64,000 nt of DNA from Acanthopleura granulata (lineage: Eukaryota; Mollusca; Polyplacophora; Chitonida; Chitonidae). The stretch lies in assembly GCA_016165875.1 (NCBI GenBank), contig JABBOT010000017.1:1217330-1281329 (forward strand), read 5' to 3'. Made by a program: the position numbers and the translations under genes. Shown here piece after piece: positions 33,610-46,700 of the stretch (position 1 is the first letter of the stretch; each line of letters opens with the position of its first letter). The notes under the pieces were generated by a model. It was given only the letters and a program-made list of their open reading frames with translations, was not told the origin of the DNA and did not search any database.

Positions 33610-34640
33610 CAAATCTAAATTAAATATGTTCACTGGAAACAGGAAAACATGGCCAGATCACAAAAAGCAGTTTTAACATTGAACTTATTAGTATTATTTT
33701 TTTTCCATTTTTGTAAATAATTTCTGCCGTAATGTATTTATTATTCAAGACGGCTGAGCCTAAAGAGCCCTCTTTCGAAGATTGGTGTTGTACGCCAAAC
33801 GTTGTCTATGAGACACAAACATAGATCTCACAGTAAAAACAGGTTGAAATATTATTCAATGCAGATCAAGGCAGAGACACGATTACTCTTCTGCCAACAG
33901 AATAGGGGAAAACTGGAATATTTGAGCTATTACCATGGGTGCCGACGTACGGAAATAAGGCATATGACGGAGCAAAACGGCGACATAAACCATCAGAGGT
34001 CAAAGTTCTTTCTCCATGGCAAAATAATATTCTAATTACTAATTTAATTTCTCAGAATTCTTGGTTTGATTGCATACAAGTTTATTGCAGCCTATACTCT
34101 ATGCCGCCATGAAACGGATGACTACCACCAGATATTTACCATGCCCAGTCTAAATTTATAATGTAACTTCTGTCTGTGCATCTTCAGTCCTATAGTTTTG
34201 ATCATCAGTTCAGCTTTAGAATTCAGTCATCGGGAAATTATGTATAGTTTATTATCTTACTTATTTAAGTACTTGGTGTACCTGTTGACAAGATATGACT
34301 TTTTCAATCAATTTTGTGTAACATTATTGTGCAAACAGTAAATCAGATCAGCTTGAATACATTTAATGATCATTATGTAAAATGTATCAGACATTATTTC
34401 ACACACATATTCAATGGTGGGATCAAAACGATTATTTATAGAACAAGAGGGGACTTTGTGACAAATATAAGAGTTTTGGGTGCCTTCATTGTTCCAAATG
34501 CTCATGAAGTACAAGTAGAAATGTGTACTGATAACGCTCTGAGGAAAGCGCGTGAGCATACTAAACCCTTCTGGCGAGAGCACTGACTGAAGTTGAATCG
34601 TTGTAAACGTACGTAGGAACTAGAGATCCAAATGACTTTT
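33610..34640. other. Unassigned sequence
   Basis: Frames at 34308-34586 are open on both strands and look incidental. No recognised repeat was found. Confidence 0.4.
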
Positions 34641-34651
34641 CCATGACCGTG

Positions 34652-34821
34652 GGAGTTAGAGTGCTAGTGCAGCGTAATGACCCAGGTCCCTCGCATCAAA
34701 GCCAGAGCACGTTGGATTGCTCTCCAGTCGAACGGGGAACGGCCCACCAGCCAACTGCGGATAAGTAAAACATCGTTGGGCATGGCGTAAAACACCAATC
34801 AAATAAATAAATAAATAAAAA
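34652..34821 (+). mobile_element. SINE family A with internal deletion
   Basis: The head ('gctagtgcagcgtaatgacccaggtccctcgc') and box-B region are followed by a shortened body and the tail end 'catggcgtaaaacaccaatc' with AAATAAATAAATAAATAAA. About 90 bases of body are missing relative to 33333-33597. Confidence 0.85.
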
Positions 34822-34829
34822 TCCAAAAA

Positions 34830-35440
34830 TATATATTGTATTTAACTGAGGCGTTCAAAACTTATTTCAAGGTTTAAAATATCTTGTTTATGATATTGTT
34901 GTTTGCATATAACAGATGGATGATTGATGGATACCAATGGTAAGATTGACACACTGCAGTCACATTTATACACGTGGAATCTACGGACGACTAAATTTAA
35001 TGGAGATAAATACTTCTGCGCAAACGTACACGTTTTGTTCTGCTCTCTCCCTTCAAACGTTAATGTTGACATGGTAACGCGGACGCTAAGACAGTCGCAT
35101 CCATTCCATGCACATTTCCGCGCTACTGCTCCGCTTCTAAAATGGGACGAATGACACTCAAGCCACCTAACGTCCATGATATCGACCTCGAGTGTTACAT
35201 GCAACATCTACGTGTTGACAGCCAGCACGGCAACCCTGACTAATTAGTTTTAGTGCGCTTCCTGACTGGCTGACTATTTTGAAGTCGTGGGTCTAAGCTT
35301 GTGGGTACATGTATCTGTTGGACAATGCACGGTCTTGTGTGTGATGACACAAAGAGTATGTTAGAGAGACAATTGTACATGGGGAAACAGGAAGAGTATG
35401 CTGCCAGCTGAAGGCAGTCGATATTTGACGCACAAAATGT
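34830..35440. other. Unassigned sequence
   Basis: A minus-strand frame of 121 codons (34842-35207) is open, but the opposite strand is open as well and neither has motifs. I leave it uncalled. Confidence 0.4.
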
Positions 35441-35452
35441 TGAGTAATGTGA

Positions 35453-35680
35453 TTTATTTGATTGGTGTTTTACGCCGTACTCGACGATATTTCACTTTTA
35501 CGACGCCGGCCAAAGAAGCGGAGAAACCAGGCACCGTCCGGGGGAAATCCACGACAATCTGCATGTAACTGACAAACTCTTCCCCCGTACAACCGGAGAA
35601 TAAGCCAACGTGAGCTGGGTTTGAAATTGCAGCACCAGCATTATGGTGGTAAGAAACCAGGCAGAGCCCATGGGGGACGA
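35453..35680 (-). mobile_element. SINE family A with a duplicated body segment
   Basis: The tail and body are normal from 35453 to about 35628. Instead of the tRNA-like head, a second copy of the mid-body then follows in the same orientation ('cagcattatggtggtaagaaaccaggcagagccc', about 35635-35675). Confidence 0.87.
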
Positions 35681-35699
35681 TAATGCCTTTAAATTGCAT

Positions 35700-37960
35700 T
35701 GCGTCGAGGTCCGTAATATTTATAACAGATATCTATTGCACTACATTCCTGAATGAAGCAAGGATCAAAGTAATGAAACCTTAAGATTCAACATGTAGAT
35801 ATCGGATGCATTTCACGTATTACATAAACCTAAGTACAGACAGTAAGAGCCTTTAAAGTGAAAGACAGCTCATGGCCTCAATACGTTTGCCAAAAAGGTT
35901 GGGCAATACTATGTTTATTTCTGTATAGTATTTTTCTAACAGCCTGTACCACAATGGTAATTGACATTTGACCGTGCTACATCGACTGGCACGAAACGCG
36001 GCCATTCTGTCTGGGCTGTGACTTAATTGTTCCAAGCGCAGAACACTCTTGTCACCTGAGACTGTAGTATGCTGTGAGGGTTGTGGTTGAAACATAAAAG
36101 CATAGAAGATATAAAGAGCTTCAGATCCCCAGTCGACAGCACAATACTCCACACTTCAAACGTGTTTAATTCGGCAACGAATTAATACAAATTCAAACAG
36201 TTCTCTTTTGTAATGTTTTTAATAAACAGTGCCTCAATCATGAGCTGTTCTTTACTTTAGATATATCTGAACACGGATTTGATTTCTTGTGGAATGTAGT
36301 GTTCACTTGAACTGGAGATTTTGTTGATTTGAGCCGTAATTCACTAGCAGGTTAAGTTCACAAAGTGAACCGTGAAGAGTTCTGGCAATATGCTGACGTG
36401 ACAATAATTACAACGACTTCCATTTATAACTTTCTGAGCTTTTTTTTAAAACCTGTTCTGTCTTGTAACCAAATGGAACACAGATTATGTAATGGCGTCA
36501 CTGTTAATTCCACATTCCAAAAACTATTCTTTCCACTAAACCCCACCCCTTCTATTTCCCACTTCAGTATATCTCACAGCACAGCTGGAGGCAGACCATG
36601 ATGCAATGCGCGTGTGAATAGCGCAGTAGAGAAACAAGGAGTGGCCATCGAGTGTAAGTATACAGACTGATTTATAGGCACTGTGGCGTGGCTAAAATAT
36701 TAGAGACTAGACAATCGTTTTACCAGAAATATAAGAGACATATGGCTTCGTTTAAAATCGACTCTGTTTGGATAGCCTTGTTATGAACAGAGAGTAGTTT
36801 TAGACATATTCTTCCATCGACTCTTTTGAGATACACAAAATATTTCCCCTTTCACCGGGCAGTAAATGTATTGGTTTTGTAGGATTGAAAGCACCATAAA
36901 GTTTCTCAGGAGTCCTCACAGTAATAAACTGTGAAAACAGATTAAAACCTTTATAATTAGGTCCAGTGTGACTAGGCCCTTTATTTCTGTGCTAATGAAA
37001 TTGCTAATATGGGCCGTATGGGCTGACTAATGTTATTTTACGGAATAAATTCATTACACCGTCACTAAGAGAAACAATGCAGAAATGTATGCCGTCAGTA
37101 TACAACCCATAAGGCCATATGTATTGACGTTTATCACCATTCCGAGAAAATTCCATTGATTTGACTGGTTGAAATGCTCAACAAACCAGGCCGAATGTGA
37201 CAGGTTCACAGGGGTATGTTTGTGCCCATATACACCCGGAGTCAAATCCTTAGGCGCGATTATATCCCGGAGTCAAGGGAAAACGCGGTGACGCAAAAAG
37301 GGAAACAAAATGTAAACTAAAAGAAAGATAACTTTGCGAAGCAAAAACAAACTTTTGTCGTCTGCATTGATCATGTCACACATCGGAGAAAAAAGCTTTT
37401 CGCGCCTCTCTCTAATGAAAAGATCCTAGCAAAATGGTAAGTGTTGCTCTTCAAGAGACGAAAGAATCAAATGACCATGTGACAGTAACAGTTTAGTCCC
37501 ACCGTACTGAAAATACAGTCCGAAGATTTCCGAGTTTCCTCCAGAAAGATCGGATGAAGTCCTAAACATTTGTGCTGCTCGGAGGTCCAAAAATAAGTTG
37601 GGACACTGTGTAAATCTTCATTCTGTGAATGATTCGGTCATACACAGTTAAGTCACCATATGAGAGCTCCTGTACACAGATGTCGTAGGAGATGATCAGT
37701 TTTATCTCGAATTTGTTTATCTGCGTACGTGTTGGTGAACTTCACAAACTTGACATTGGCGAAAAATGAAAATGCTGAGATTTCTCCTGCCTACCCTCCA
37801 TGCGCATCTTCATTCAAATCAACAAATTCTCTTCGTAAAAAGATATCACAATGATCACATCCATAACGATCTGCTGTCGTCCCATTTTCGCTCCTTTCAT
37901 TTGACTGCCCCTAAACCTGACCTTGATTTCGCCTTAAATTAGCTGTTCTGCGACATTGAT
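35700..37960. other. Unassigned sequence
   Basis: A minus-strand frame at 35853-36152 (99 codons) and others show no family signature. No recognised repeat was found. Confidence 0.4.
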
Positions 37961-38884
37961 GACCGTATCTCCGTGCACGGTAACGTCATAGTAACCATCT
38001 TGACAACTTTGACGTTTAATACCAGTACAATCCACTCAATCAACAGAAATATTATTGGAAACACTACCTTTTACAAGTTTTTAACAACATCGGAAAACAC
38101 TGACCATACGTGGACAGTAAAGATTGAGAGTTTTGCCAAGGGAGATTACTTCGCGGCGGCAGTTATATGTCCAGGCCTGGAAAGCATCGACAGTTCTCCT
38201 TGTTTTTCGTCCGAAAAAAGGCTCTTTATGGTGATAAATTCGTTATGGCGGCCTTCTTGGGATATACGGGTAGATATTTGGCTCCGGCCGTTAATATTTT
38301 TCAGCGACAAATATCTGTATCAACTAAATAATAACTATTTCCAGTGATACACAAAGACAAAAAAAGGTCTTTCTTTCGATTTGTGGTTATATGATTTCAA
38401 TGAAATTAGCCGGCAGATGCCAGCAATATTAACCGTTATGATTTTATCTCAGATTAATCCGCAAGGAGTACCTGAGATTTAAGTTTGCCGTCATATGTAC
38501 CGTGAGATTTGCCCCTTAGGAAATCTTCTGTCGAAAGTCGCAGGTGTGGATCATGTGCCAGAACGTCGAGCCCACCAGGAGCTCGAACTTATTAAAAGTT
38601 AGATTTGAAGTGGCCTTTCGCTTGACGCCCCCAATAGACCGTCACATCACAGCGTTATATCCAAAAATCAATTTATATGTAAAAAACAGCAGATGTGCCA
38701 AAAAAAAAAAAGCCTCAGGTGCTGTAATATTTCACCAGATTGTTTACCGGGGGACAAACAGTAGAAACAGGACAGGTTTAATCTTATTAGTCGAGCTCGA
38801 ATTCTGAAAAGGGCAAACAGGCTATACTAACGGGGCGAGAAACGGCACTCATTACTTGGTAGTCTACCAGTTTACCCCCTGCAG

Positions 38885-38955
38885 GTTAGTGTGTATAAGC
38901 AGTGCATTTTTTTCCAAGGGGTGGTGTTGGGTTCGAGTCTGGTTAGGTGAAGTCT
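38885..38955 (+). repeat. tRNA-like fragment, possible SINE head
   Basis: A box-B-like 'gggttcgagtct' follows a stretch ('gcaggttagtgtgtataagcag') that could be a decayed box A. No cloverleaf with paired stems is evident, so it is more likely a SINE head than a tRNA gene. Confidence 0.3.
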
Positions 38956-39891
38956 AGGTTAAGTTGTTTTTAACACATGTAAATGGATAATTTAAAACAT
39001 GTCAGATAATTTAATTTTTATATTTATTCAGAAAAATAAATTTATCTACTGTGTATACGCGTAAAAGTGATGGCAGCTAAGAAGGCGTCGCCTTTAGTCG
39101 AATTCCCCCGCTTGCCTGATGACCCAGTTTTCAGTTCGCCGTCAGTCGGGTTTTGTCCATTCCAGCGTTGGGTCAACAATCCGCCTTACCGTCTCACATC
39201 CTTTGATACACTCTCTACAGTATGGTGAAAATATTGACGAAGTGGCGCTAAGCCTTAATCATTTATTCATTCAAGTTTGCTGCGCTGTGAAATTTCGGCA
39301 CGGCCAGTCCCTGATAAGTGGACTTTATTATAGAAGTTCCATAGCACACTCTCTAAGTAATACCCTGATTCCCGCTAATGCTACGACCATTTGCAGTTGT
39401 TGGTCATCAAACACATGGCTATCATGTAGGTTCTAATTTCAGCTACAGATTTAACTGGGAGGCGCGTCTTTAGATGACCGTAGAACGATGTGTTGGCTCT
39501 CTCTGTCTACCAGGTCCTACTTCAAATGCCCAGAGAGTCTCACTTTGAAAACATCAAAGCGTGTGATTACAATTAACTTCCGTTTATTTTAAATCGGGTA
39601 CAGCTGCAGTTGAAGGAGGTAAATCCTTTGATAAAGTGAGAGGGCTTTACCGATAGAGAAAGTTATGAAGTATTGAGGATTAAACGCGGAACGAAGAACA
39701 CAGAATTATTTGACGTATAAAATATGATTTCATGAAAACCAAGTGGATAAATCTGGATTTACAAGCATCCTCGGTTGTTCCCTTAGAGGAACATTGGACA
39801 GGTGTGTGACAATGCAGAAGGGTTTCACAGTTTTGTACCCGACGGTCCAAGTTGCGTCACTGGGATTGTATTTAAAGCTGATTAACTCATG

Positions 39892-40113
39892 GGGACCTCC
39901 GTGGCCAAGTGGTTAGAATACTAGCGCAGCGCAGTCTCTCGCCAATGCTGTCCAGTTCATCCTGTCTTCCTCACCATTCATATGTGAGAAGTTCTTCCAT
40001 CGACCTGCGCACGGTTGTGAGTTTCCCAGGGCCTCTATCGGTTTCCTCCCATCACAATGCTGCCGTACAAAAGAAATTCTCATGAGAATGGCGCAAAACT
40101 CCTGTCGAAGAAA
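39892..40113 (+). mobile_element. SINE family A, nearly full-length
   Basis: A clear tRNA-like head ('ggggacctccgtggccaagtggttagaatactagcgcagcg') leads into a decayed box-B region, the body ('ggttgtgagtttcccagggcctc') and a shortened tail ('ctcatgagaatggcgcaaaac'). Confidence 0.87.
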
Positions 40114-40149
40114 TAGAGGATATTGCAGAGTAAATGTTAAATGCCGTAA

Positions 40150-40500
40150 ATATTGTTTTCGTGAGAGGTGGGAATGATTACCCAAGAGACGCGAAGCGTG
40201 TAGCGGGGTTTTCATTTCTACTTTTCACCTAAAGCATATTTATGGTATTCAACCACCATTCTATAATATTCGTTTTATTATTTATACTTTAAGAATGTCA
40301 TGATTTTGTGTACTTTAAGAAGTTTTAAGCCACGTTTAAGCGTCTCGTGGGTTATCATTTCCACCTCTAAAGAAAACAATATTTCCTGCATTCAACCATT
40401 ACTCTGCAATATTTTTATTATTTATGCTTTAGGATCGTCATGGTTTTGTGTATTTAAAAAGTTGTAAGCAATGTTTTGAGCTACAGGCCTTCAAAGACCT
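40150..40500 (+). repeat. Tandem duplication, 143-bp unit x2 (repeat R6)
   Basis: 'attcaacca' starts at 40247 and 40390. Shared blocks are 'tttattatttat-ctttaag', 'gtcatg-ttttgtgta-tt', 'aagtt-taagc' and the leading 'tcattt--ac-t-taaag'. A third, separate copy is at 49970-50095. Confidence 0.75.
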
Positions 40501-40821
40501 GCCAAGAGCGTGACCTTGCACGGGTATACATGACATCTTGTATGACGTCGTGTGTTACGTGACATCAGAATATAGCAGTTGACTAGACTTGTATTATGAC
40601 GTCATCCCAGTGAACTCAGATTGAAACGTCATAAAAAAGGGTTTTATTTTCCACGTCACGGCGCCTGGGTCATGGGTCAAGGCCCCCGGCAGTGTAATAT
40701 GAATATATAATAACAAAACTGATACCTAACCAATAATGATGTCACTTTAATCAGTGAAGAAAATTCGGTGATTTCACTGATGTATAAATAATAAAACACT
40801 CAGATCACTTCAAGCAAAGGA

Positions 40822-40862
40822 TGAATGAATGAATGGATGATTATGACTTAGCGCCATGAAGG
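40822..40862 (-). mobile_element. Short SINE tail fragment
   Basis: The plus strand reads 'gatgaatgaatgaatggatgattatgacttagcgcc', similar to the GAAT-type tail at 13620-13690. Confidence 0.3.
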
Positions 40863-40869
40863 AAAGAAG

Positions 40870-42225
40870 AAACTCGAAATTTAAATAATCTCGACGTTCT
40901 TAAAATCCGCTGTGTAGGTATTTATACATACAAATAAACAAGACTAAGAAACACTACAGGGATGTAGACGTATTTGTTTTATATTTACACGCATCTACAC
41001 TGATAGCCTTGCTAGTTGCGGATCAAAGAGTAATTTTTTTGCTATTTATCATTAGGCGACGGATGGATGTTAGACCTCAGCCAAGGATTTTACGGAAATT
41101 TCATTTCATTCAATTCAAGCTGAAGCTTTTTTCCTCCAGTAGCTGACTTAAGCACTTTTAGAAAATGTAACATAAGGTGTCTGCATTTTTTTGTCGCAGA
41201 GGTCACAGTGAGCAGAGCATATACGCCGTAAGCGCAAATGTCAGACGCAACATGTTTGACGCTGCGTACCAAACGACTTAGGATGTAGAAATCCTTAATA
41301 ACTACAGCGACAACTGCTGGGAAAGGAAAATCCGGCGATATCCCATTTTGCAAAACATTCCATTTCGACCCGAATTACCAAAGTTAATGTATGCACGAAA
41401 AGTAATGAGTTTGACCATAAATGGATGTAGGAGGCCACTCGGCAAACTTCGTGCAAAACAGATGCTTACATTTCATTCCATTCTCGGCGAGGCAATTGTG
41501 TCTTCATGACGTAACAGAAATACTGGACACAAGTAATCAATGATTGCGTCTTCCCGTTGACCTTTTGGAACAATTCTGACGTCATATGCATGTCCTTAAG
41601 TGACAGTTTGCAAAACGGGCCGCTTAAAAGTTGAATATTCATGAGTTTATACATATCGCAGAAAAAAGTTGAAAAAAAAGCAATTTTCCGACCCAGTTTG
41701 CCTTCATTTACTTATATTTAAGCCTACAACATGCTATGCTACTTTATAAATTCAAGGCATATAAAAGTCCAAATACAGAAATTCTCCCGTACAGTCTCTT
41801 TAAGTCGAGTTTTCGCTTTGTCCGCACAATTCCCTCGCTAGGTCATGCCGAGTCAACTTCAGTCCTAAATGTGCACGAAAAATATGTTGTCTATTATGAT
41901 ATGATACATGTACAACAGCCAGCCAAACATGTACCCCGTTTTTCTATAAATTCTGTTATTGGTTAAAGCGTCATGAGCGAACCGTTAGTGCACATTTGTG
42001 AAATGTAGAGTGCAATGTCTATCTAATTTAAAACTCTGCCGAGGAGCAAATTATCTCATAAAAACGAGGCGTGCCTTTAAAATAGATATAATGGATCACG
42101 AAATGCGTATGATCATAGTTATAATGTTATTTTCCCCGAAAGATATCATGATACTTTGCCTAGCACATTACCTTTAATTAATTGGGGTTTAATACCTAAT
42201 CGATTCATCCGTGTATCCTAACTGA
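40870..42225. other. Unassigned sequence
   Basis: Minus-strand frames at 41090-41353 and 41466-41654 are open but lack recognisable domains. Confidence 0.4.
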
Positions 42226-42233
42226 CTGAGAGG

Positions 42234-42350
42234 CTCTCGCTGGCTCAACCAGTCAGAGCGTATTTCACGCTGTGGCGGGTACGATTACGTTTCGTGTGAG
42301 TACAATCTTCTTGAGTAAAGTATTCAACATCAGCGAGGTAAATACATACC
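42234..42350 (+). mobile_element. Short tRNA-derived SINE, family C
   Basis: A box-A-like 'tggctcaaccagtcagagcg' is followed by 'gcgggtacgattacg' in the box-B position and a short 3' part ('cttcttgagtaaagtattcaacatcagcgaggtaaat'). The 3' part partly resembles the family A tail ('ttcttgagta') but differs after it. Confidence 0.5.
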
Positions 42351-42589
42351 TACGCATGCCACTAGATAATGAAGTCTCTACTCGTGTTGATGAGAACGAA
42401 TGTAGCACTAAATGTGGCTCTAAAACTTACAAGGGCAAAAATGTTTCAGGTAAACAAAGTCAGGTAAACAGATCTGATGCCCTTAAGAATATTTGAGAAG
42501 AAAAGCAGGCCGCTAAACTGCATAGATGGTTATAGCTGGTTATGTACGATCAAAATCTAATCCAGCTATCGTGGCTAAAACATTGGGTG

Positions 42590-42830
42590 AGAAAACTCTT
42601 TTTTTGTACCTAATTCTGTTTAAACCTTGGTGCTAGACGACGTCTCAGTTGTTCTTTTGGAAACATTTACTCGAACAGATAGAATACATCTGTATTAAAC
42701 GGAGGAAATTACATGTAAGAGGAGGCCGGACTTAGCTGGTTACATGCACCTGAGCCCTTTTACCAACGAGCACACCGGTGTGGCTGCTCTGGTTTTACTC
42801 TCTGTGCTGTTTCATATGTACTAGTATTGT
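42590..42830 (+). repeat. Dispersed repeat R5, copy 3
   Basis: It shares 'ccttggtgctagacg', 'acagatagaatacat', 'tctgtattaaacggagg' and a downstream 'gctgctctggttttactctctgtgctgt' block with 21335-21520 and 350-560. Confidence 0.45.
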
Positions 42831-43459
42831 TACGTATTGATAGCCGTTTCCGCATATAGTTCACACTGTACCTGCCGTCATTTTTCGGTCACTCCAATTA
42901 TTCGGTTACTCTCAAATATACCCCACCCCATCCCATTCTTAAATACCCGAACTTCTGAATCGCCACCATCGGGCGTGGCTCATTATATAAACTAAGGGGA
43001 TTATACCTACTTTACCCAACACAAGACCTGTATGGCCCAAGCTGTGTCTGCCTTAAAACCTGTCCGAACATTTCGAAAAATTACGGTATGTTTTTTTATT
43101 TTTTTTAAATAGTTCTGCATGTTCCTCTTGAATCCTGTTTTTTGGATATATCTTGAGGTTGTTTTGTCAGCACTTCCTTGTAATTCAGCAACAGACAGGC
43201 GTCTGTCGTGAATGCAGTGATAGGAGTGGTGGTTTCAGTGGACTTAAGTAGTCTAAACCACACAACGTTAAATACCAATGTTTCCGAACGGGTGTTCATC
43301 CGAACCACCAGACACATCCTCACGCACACATACACTTAAAAGAGTTTGGTAAGAGATCCGCTACTGGCAAAATACCCAGTTAATGAAAGTGTGAAAGAAT
43401 GAATGTACGGCAATGTTTTAGCCATACCCTTGCGAGGACATACATGTGTTTAAACAAAG

Positions 43460-43760
43460 AAGCCGTGAATGGCTTTCAATGTAATGAGAACACTCAAAAT
43501 CAAGCAAAATAGACCGACATTTTAAAAACCAGTCAAACAAAAAACTAAGCATCGGTTAAAACTCACGTATTACACAATCAGGAAAACTGTATATGCATAT
43601 ATATACATATACCATGTATGAAAAGTACATCTCATGGCATAAGCCAACGGCCTTCAAAATAAGAATAAATGCATCGAAAACCACGCTCTGAAGTAAATCG
43701 AATAAAAAGTCGACTATGTAGAATGTTTTCCTAATGTAAGCAACGTCCACTCTGTTCCTG
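43460..43760 (-). repeat. Dispersed repeat R7, copy
   Basis: It pairs with 57030-57340 over nearly its whole length ('gaaaac-t-cgaaatcaa', 'ttt-aaaaccagt', 'aactcac', 'tgtatgaaaa', 'tcga-taaaaagtcgactatgtagaa'). It is an uncharacterised element about 300 bp long. Confidence 0.5.
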
Positions 43761-43769
43761 AAGGCATGC

Positions 43770-46700
43770 TACAAATCATTTTCAACAGCACCAATTATAT
43801 ATCAAAATACAATTCTGTACCAAAACAAACTTGCCCTAACATCGAGACAGGAGTCGTGACAGTTAGCATAAGCGTTCACATGTTCTGCGTACTGCGGCTT
43901 GAGGGTATACTTTTATATCTCCCTAGCCAGCATCGCCCACACCTACCTTGCTCTTCATCCCCTCTGCAGTTCGAACGGAATGCGTTCACTGAAAGCCCAC
44001 TGATTCCAGCTCAACAAATACGTTACTCCCCTGCCCCTCAATTACAGAGATTAATAGAAGTCAGTACAAAAAGAGGCTTGTGCTTTGGTGTCTCCATGTA
44101 AGTAGAATAAACCCCAGGACAAAATTGATCGCCTTCATCATCACACTGCCAGAAACAGTCACGCAGAACTTACTGATTATACTGCTTAAGGCAGATGTTC
44201 TGTGTCTGAAGTCAGCTACTCGATCCGGTGACTTGATAACCACCACTGAAAGCACTATGGAAGGGGTGAAGATTTCTGGGGCATTGATTTCTTTGAGGAC
44301 TAAGCCCTGATACAAACACCTTCAGACTGTTGCTTGGTGAATGTGGCTTCTAACTGTTCGTAAATATACCACTAACAAAGATAATTTGATGCTGGCTGTT
44401 CTTCGAACACTTCTGTGAAGACTGTACCAGCTGCATATCACCTTTTGTTTGATGCTAAGGGCCGAAGGGAAAAAACTGTACGGTACAACCTACAACGCCA
44501 CATTTGCATCATACCTTACCTTTTTTGTCTGCTACACAATCCTGCTATTAACTCGGTGACGGTTTACAATCATCTGCAAGAACTAGGCCTAGAACCAAGA
44601 TTCTTCGTCAGTGTCAAGGAATACTGGATAATTTTGGCAGTGTCTAGGGATATTGGAAAACTAAACTGCTACAAGGTGACTCTAAAATGCTAACACATGT
44701 TACAAAAAATAGTACCCTAAGCGAAGAATACAAAATCACCGCTCTTAGCAGAACTGGTAAAACATTATCCAAAGCCAAATATTCAAAGTTTGTTAGCATG
44801 TAGCTTTCTCCCTTCACCCCCCCTCCTCTCTCTCTGTCTTCTTTCGCTCTCTATCTCGATCGAGGATAGACACCTGGAAGTAGAAGTTATCAGCAGTTTG
44901 CGATGGTATTGGAGACACTGACCGATTATGCCATGACACCACTACGACAAAATGTCAGCAGCATCTTGACGAAGGAAAGACATACAAGGGGACTATCCAA
45001 TGTGTGAATTTCAGTTCGTGGCCTACAGCACTTTATAGTGTGTTGTACAGTATACTGTGCGATACAAGAAAGAGCATCAAAATATCTCACTGTTGCAACT
45101 GTTCATATAAACATGGCCGTGATATTACAGCAGGGTGATCTTTACGGGGCATCTAACAGATTGAGACAGGCCACATACACTCAACTGGAGCAAGACCTGT
45201 TATCGGACGTTAAAATGCATGTACCAAGGTTGACTGATTTTACCAAGTAGTTTCTCCGTCTTTTTGCTTACCGTTTTGCCTAGAGATTTTGTGGACTGGA
45301 ATGTATTAAGAACTCTCCCTTAATGAAAATATCGTCTGGAATAGATGAACAGACTAATGAGTGGAAAATGAAAATTGTCTACTGGTAATGGATCACTTTT
45401 ACAGAATAACCCACCCGTGGTAGTAATAACTACTTATTGTCATTAATTTTCACCAATAACATTCAATTATCTCCTTTTGTGTGATTTATTAGAAAGCTAA
45501 TAGGCTACTGGAAAAGCACGAAGAACGTTTTCGTACACCTGAACAAATTTAAATTTGATTTTGGTTTGTAGTTGAACAAACTAAACATCCCCAAGACCTC
45601 TGGGTGAAATCTGATTTGGTTTTCTCCGCCATGGGACATACATCTTCTTTTGTACTTCAAATCTAAGCATCGAGTCCGAAAATATTAAATTATAAAATGA
45701 CTTTTCACGGCGATAATTGCAAAACCCTTTCCTCAAACAACCTGAAACACAAGTCATAGGGGTTATGTGGGATATGTTATATTAATAGTAAATGAAACCG
45801 CTGACCTAAGAGAGAAGCAGGTAGGAATTTACAGTGACATGGGAAAAGTATTCCTGTTATAACTGATTGCTTCTCTGCGAGGAGATTGAGTCTGAACGGC
45901 TGGACACGTTTCTTTACCGCTTAATTTGTCAATATTTTACCCCTGACTACAAGGCCTCTTCGACCATTGAAAGCTGTGTTCGGTTAGGAATAACTTGTGA
46001 CGTGATGTCAGATTACATAATCACAGGCTGTAAGGTTCACACGATCCACCATCATTGGAAAGGTAACAAATTCTTGACTACGACGTTAAACAATAAATTA
46101 TTGACAACAATCTTCTTTTCTGCAATTGTTAGGAATGCGAATATCCTTTGCAACAAATATGAATTGAGCGGGTGTTTTCGTTTACGGTCGATTACATGGG
46201 CGTACTGTAGGTCTGTCTAAACATTCCGACATAGTCAAGAAAAAAATAGTCATCAATAGAGCAATGTTCAAGAATCGGGCAGGCAGAGTGTGAATTTTCA
46301 CAGGTTTAGTATCCCTGGTTGAAGTCATACTTCAACCAGAGAAGTCTTGACACGAAATCAAGTGCACGCACCCGGACTCGCTACTGCCGAAGTGTCGCTC
46401 CACTGCATGACAAAGGAGAGATGCATGGAAACAAGTGCCAGGGAAGAAATAACCACGGCCGCCTTAACAAACCACCCTTCCAAACTATCTGATGTACTTT
46501 TTGTCAGTAGGATCATTGGTTCTTATAACACCAAAAGGCTGGATCAAGACATGCGGGTTAGCATACCTTGCAGCTGTTTGGGATAGTGTGGCACAATTTA
46601 AGTATGAAAATACCCATACGTCGTCAAAAACACCACACACATATCAGGTTTATGAGCCATTCTTAAAACTGCACCCAATGTTGGATGTACCTTGCGGACA

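Noticed and set aside
34842..35207. Minus-strand 121-codon frame
   Set aside because: The opposite strand is open over the same span and neither shows domain motifs, repeats or splice signals.
37973..38347. Plus-strand 124-codon frame from a GTG
   Set aside because: No ATG at the start, no family resemblance, no flanking splice or poly(A) signals that stand out.
44061..44315. Minus-strand frame containing a signal-peptide-like start (MMKAINFVLGFILL)
   Set aside because: No donor site follows, and the frame ends after a few more residues; the plus strand is equally open.
45038..45250. Plus-strand frame with a peptide (HINMAVILQQGDLYGASNRL) resembling one TPR repeat
   Set aside because: Only one short repeat-like stretch, with no neighbouring repeats, poor spacing and no splice context; chance similarity is likely.
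45867..46220. Possible exon ending at GAAAG|gtaaca near 46061
   Set aside because: Composition is protein-like, but the acceptor is weak and no partner exon or family could be found; recorded only as part of the 44-49 kb zone.
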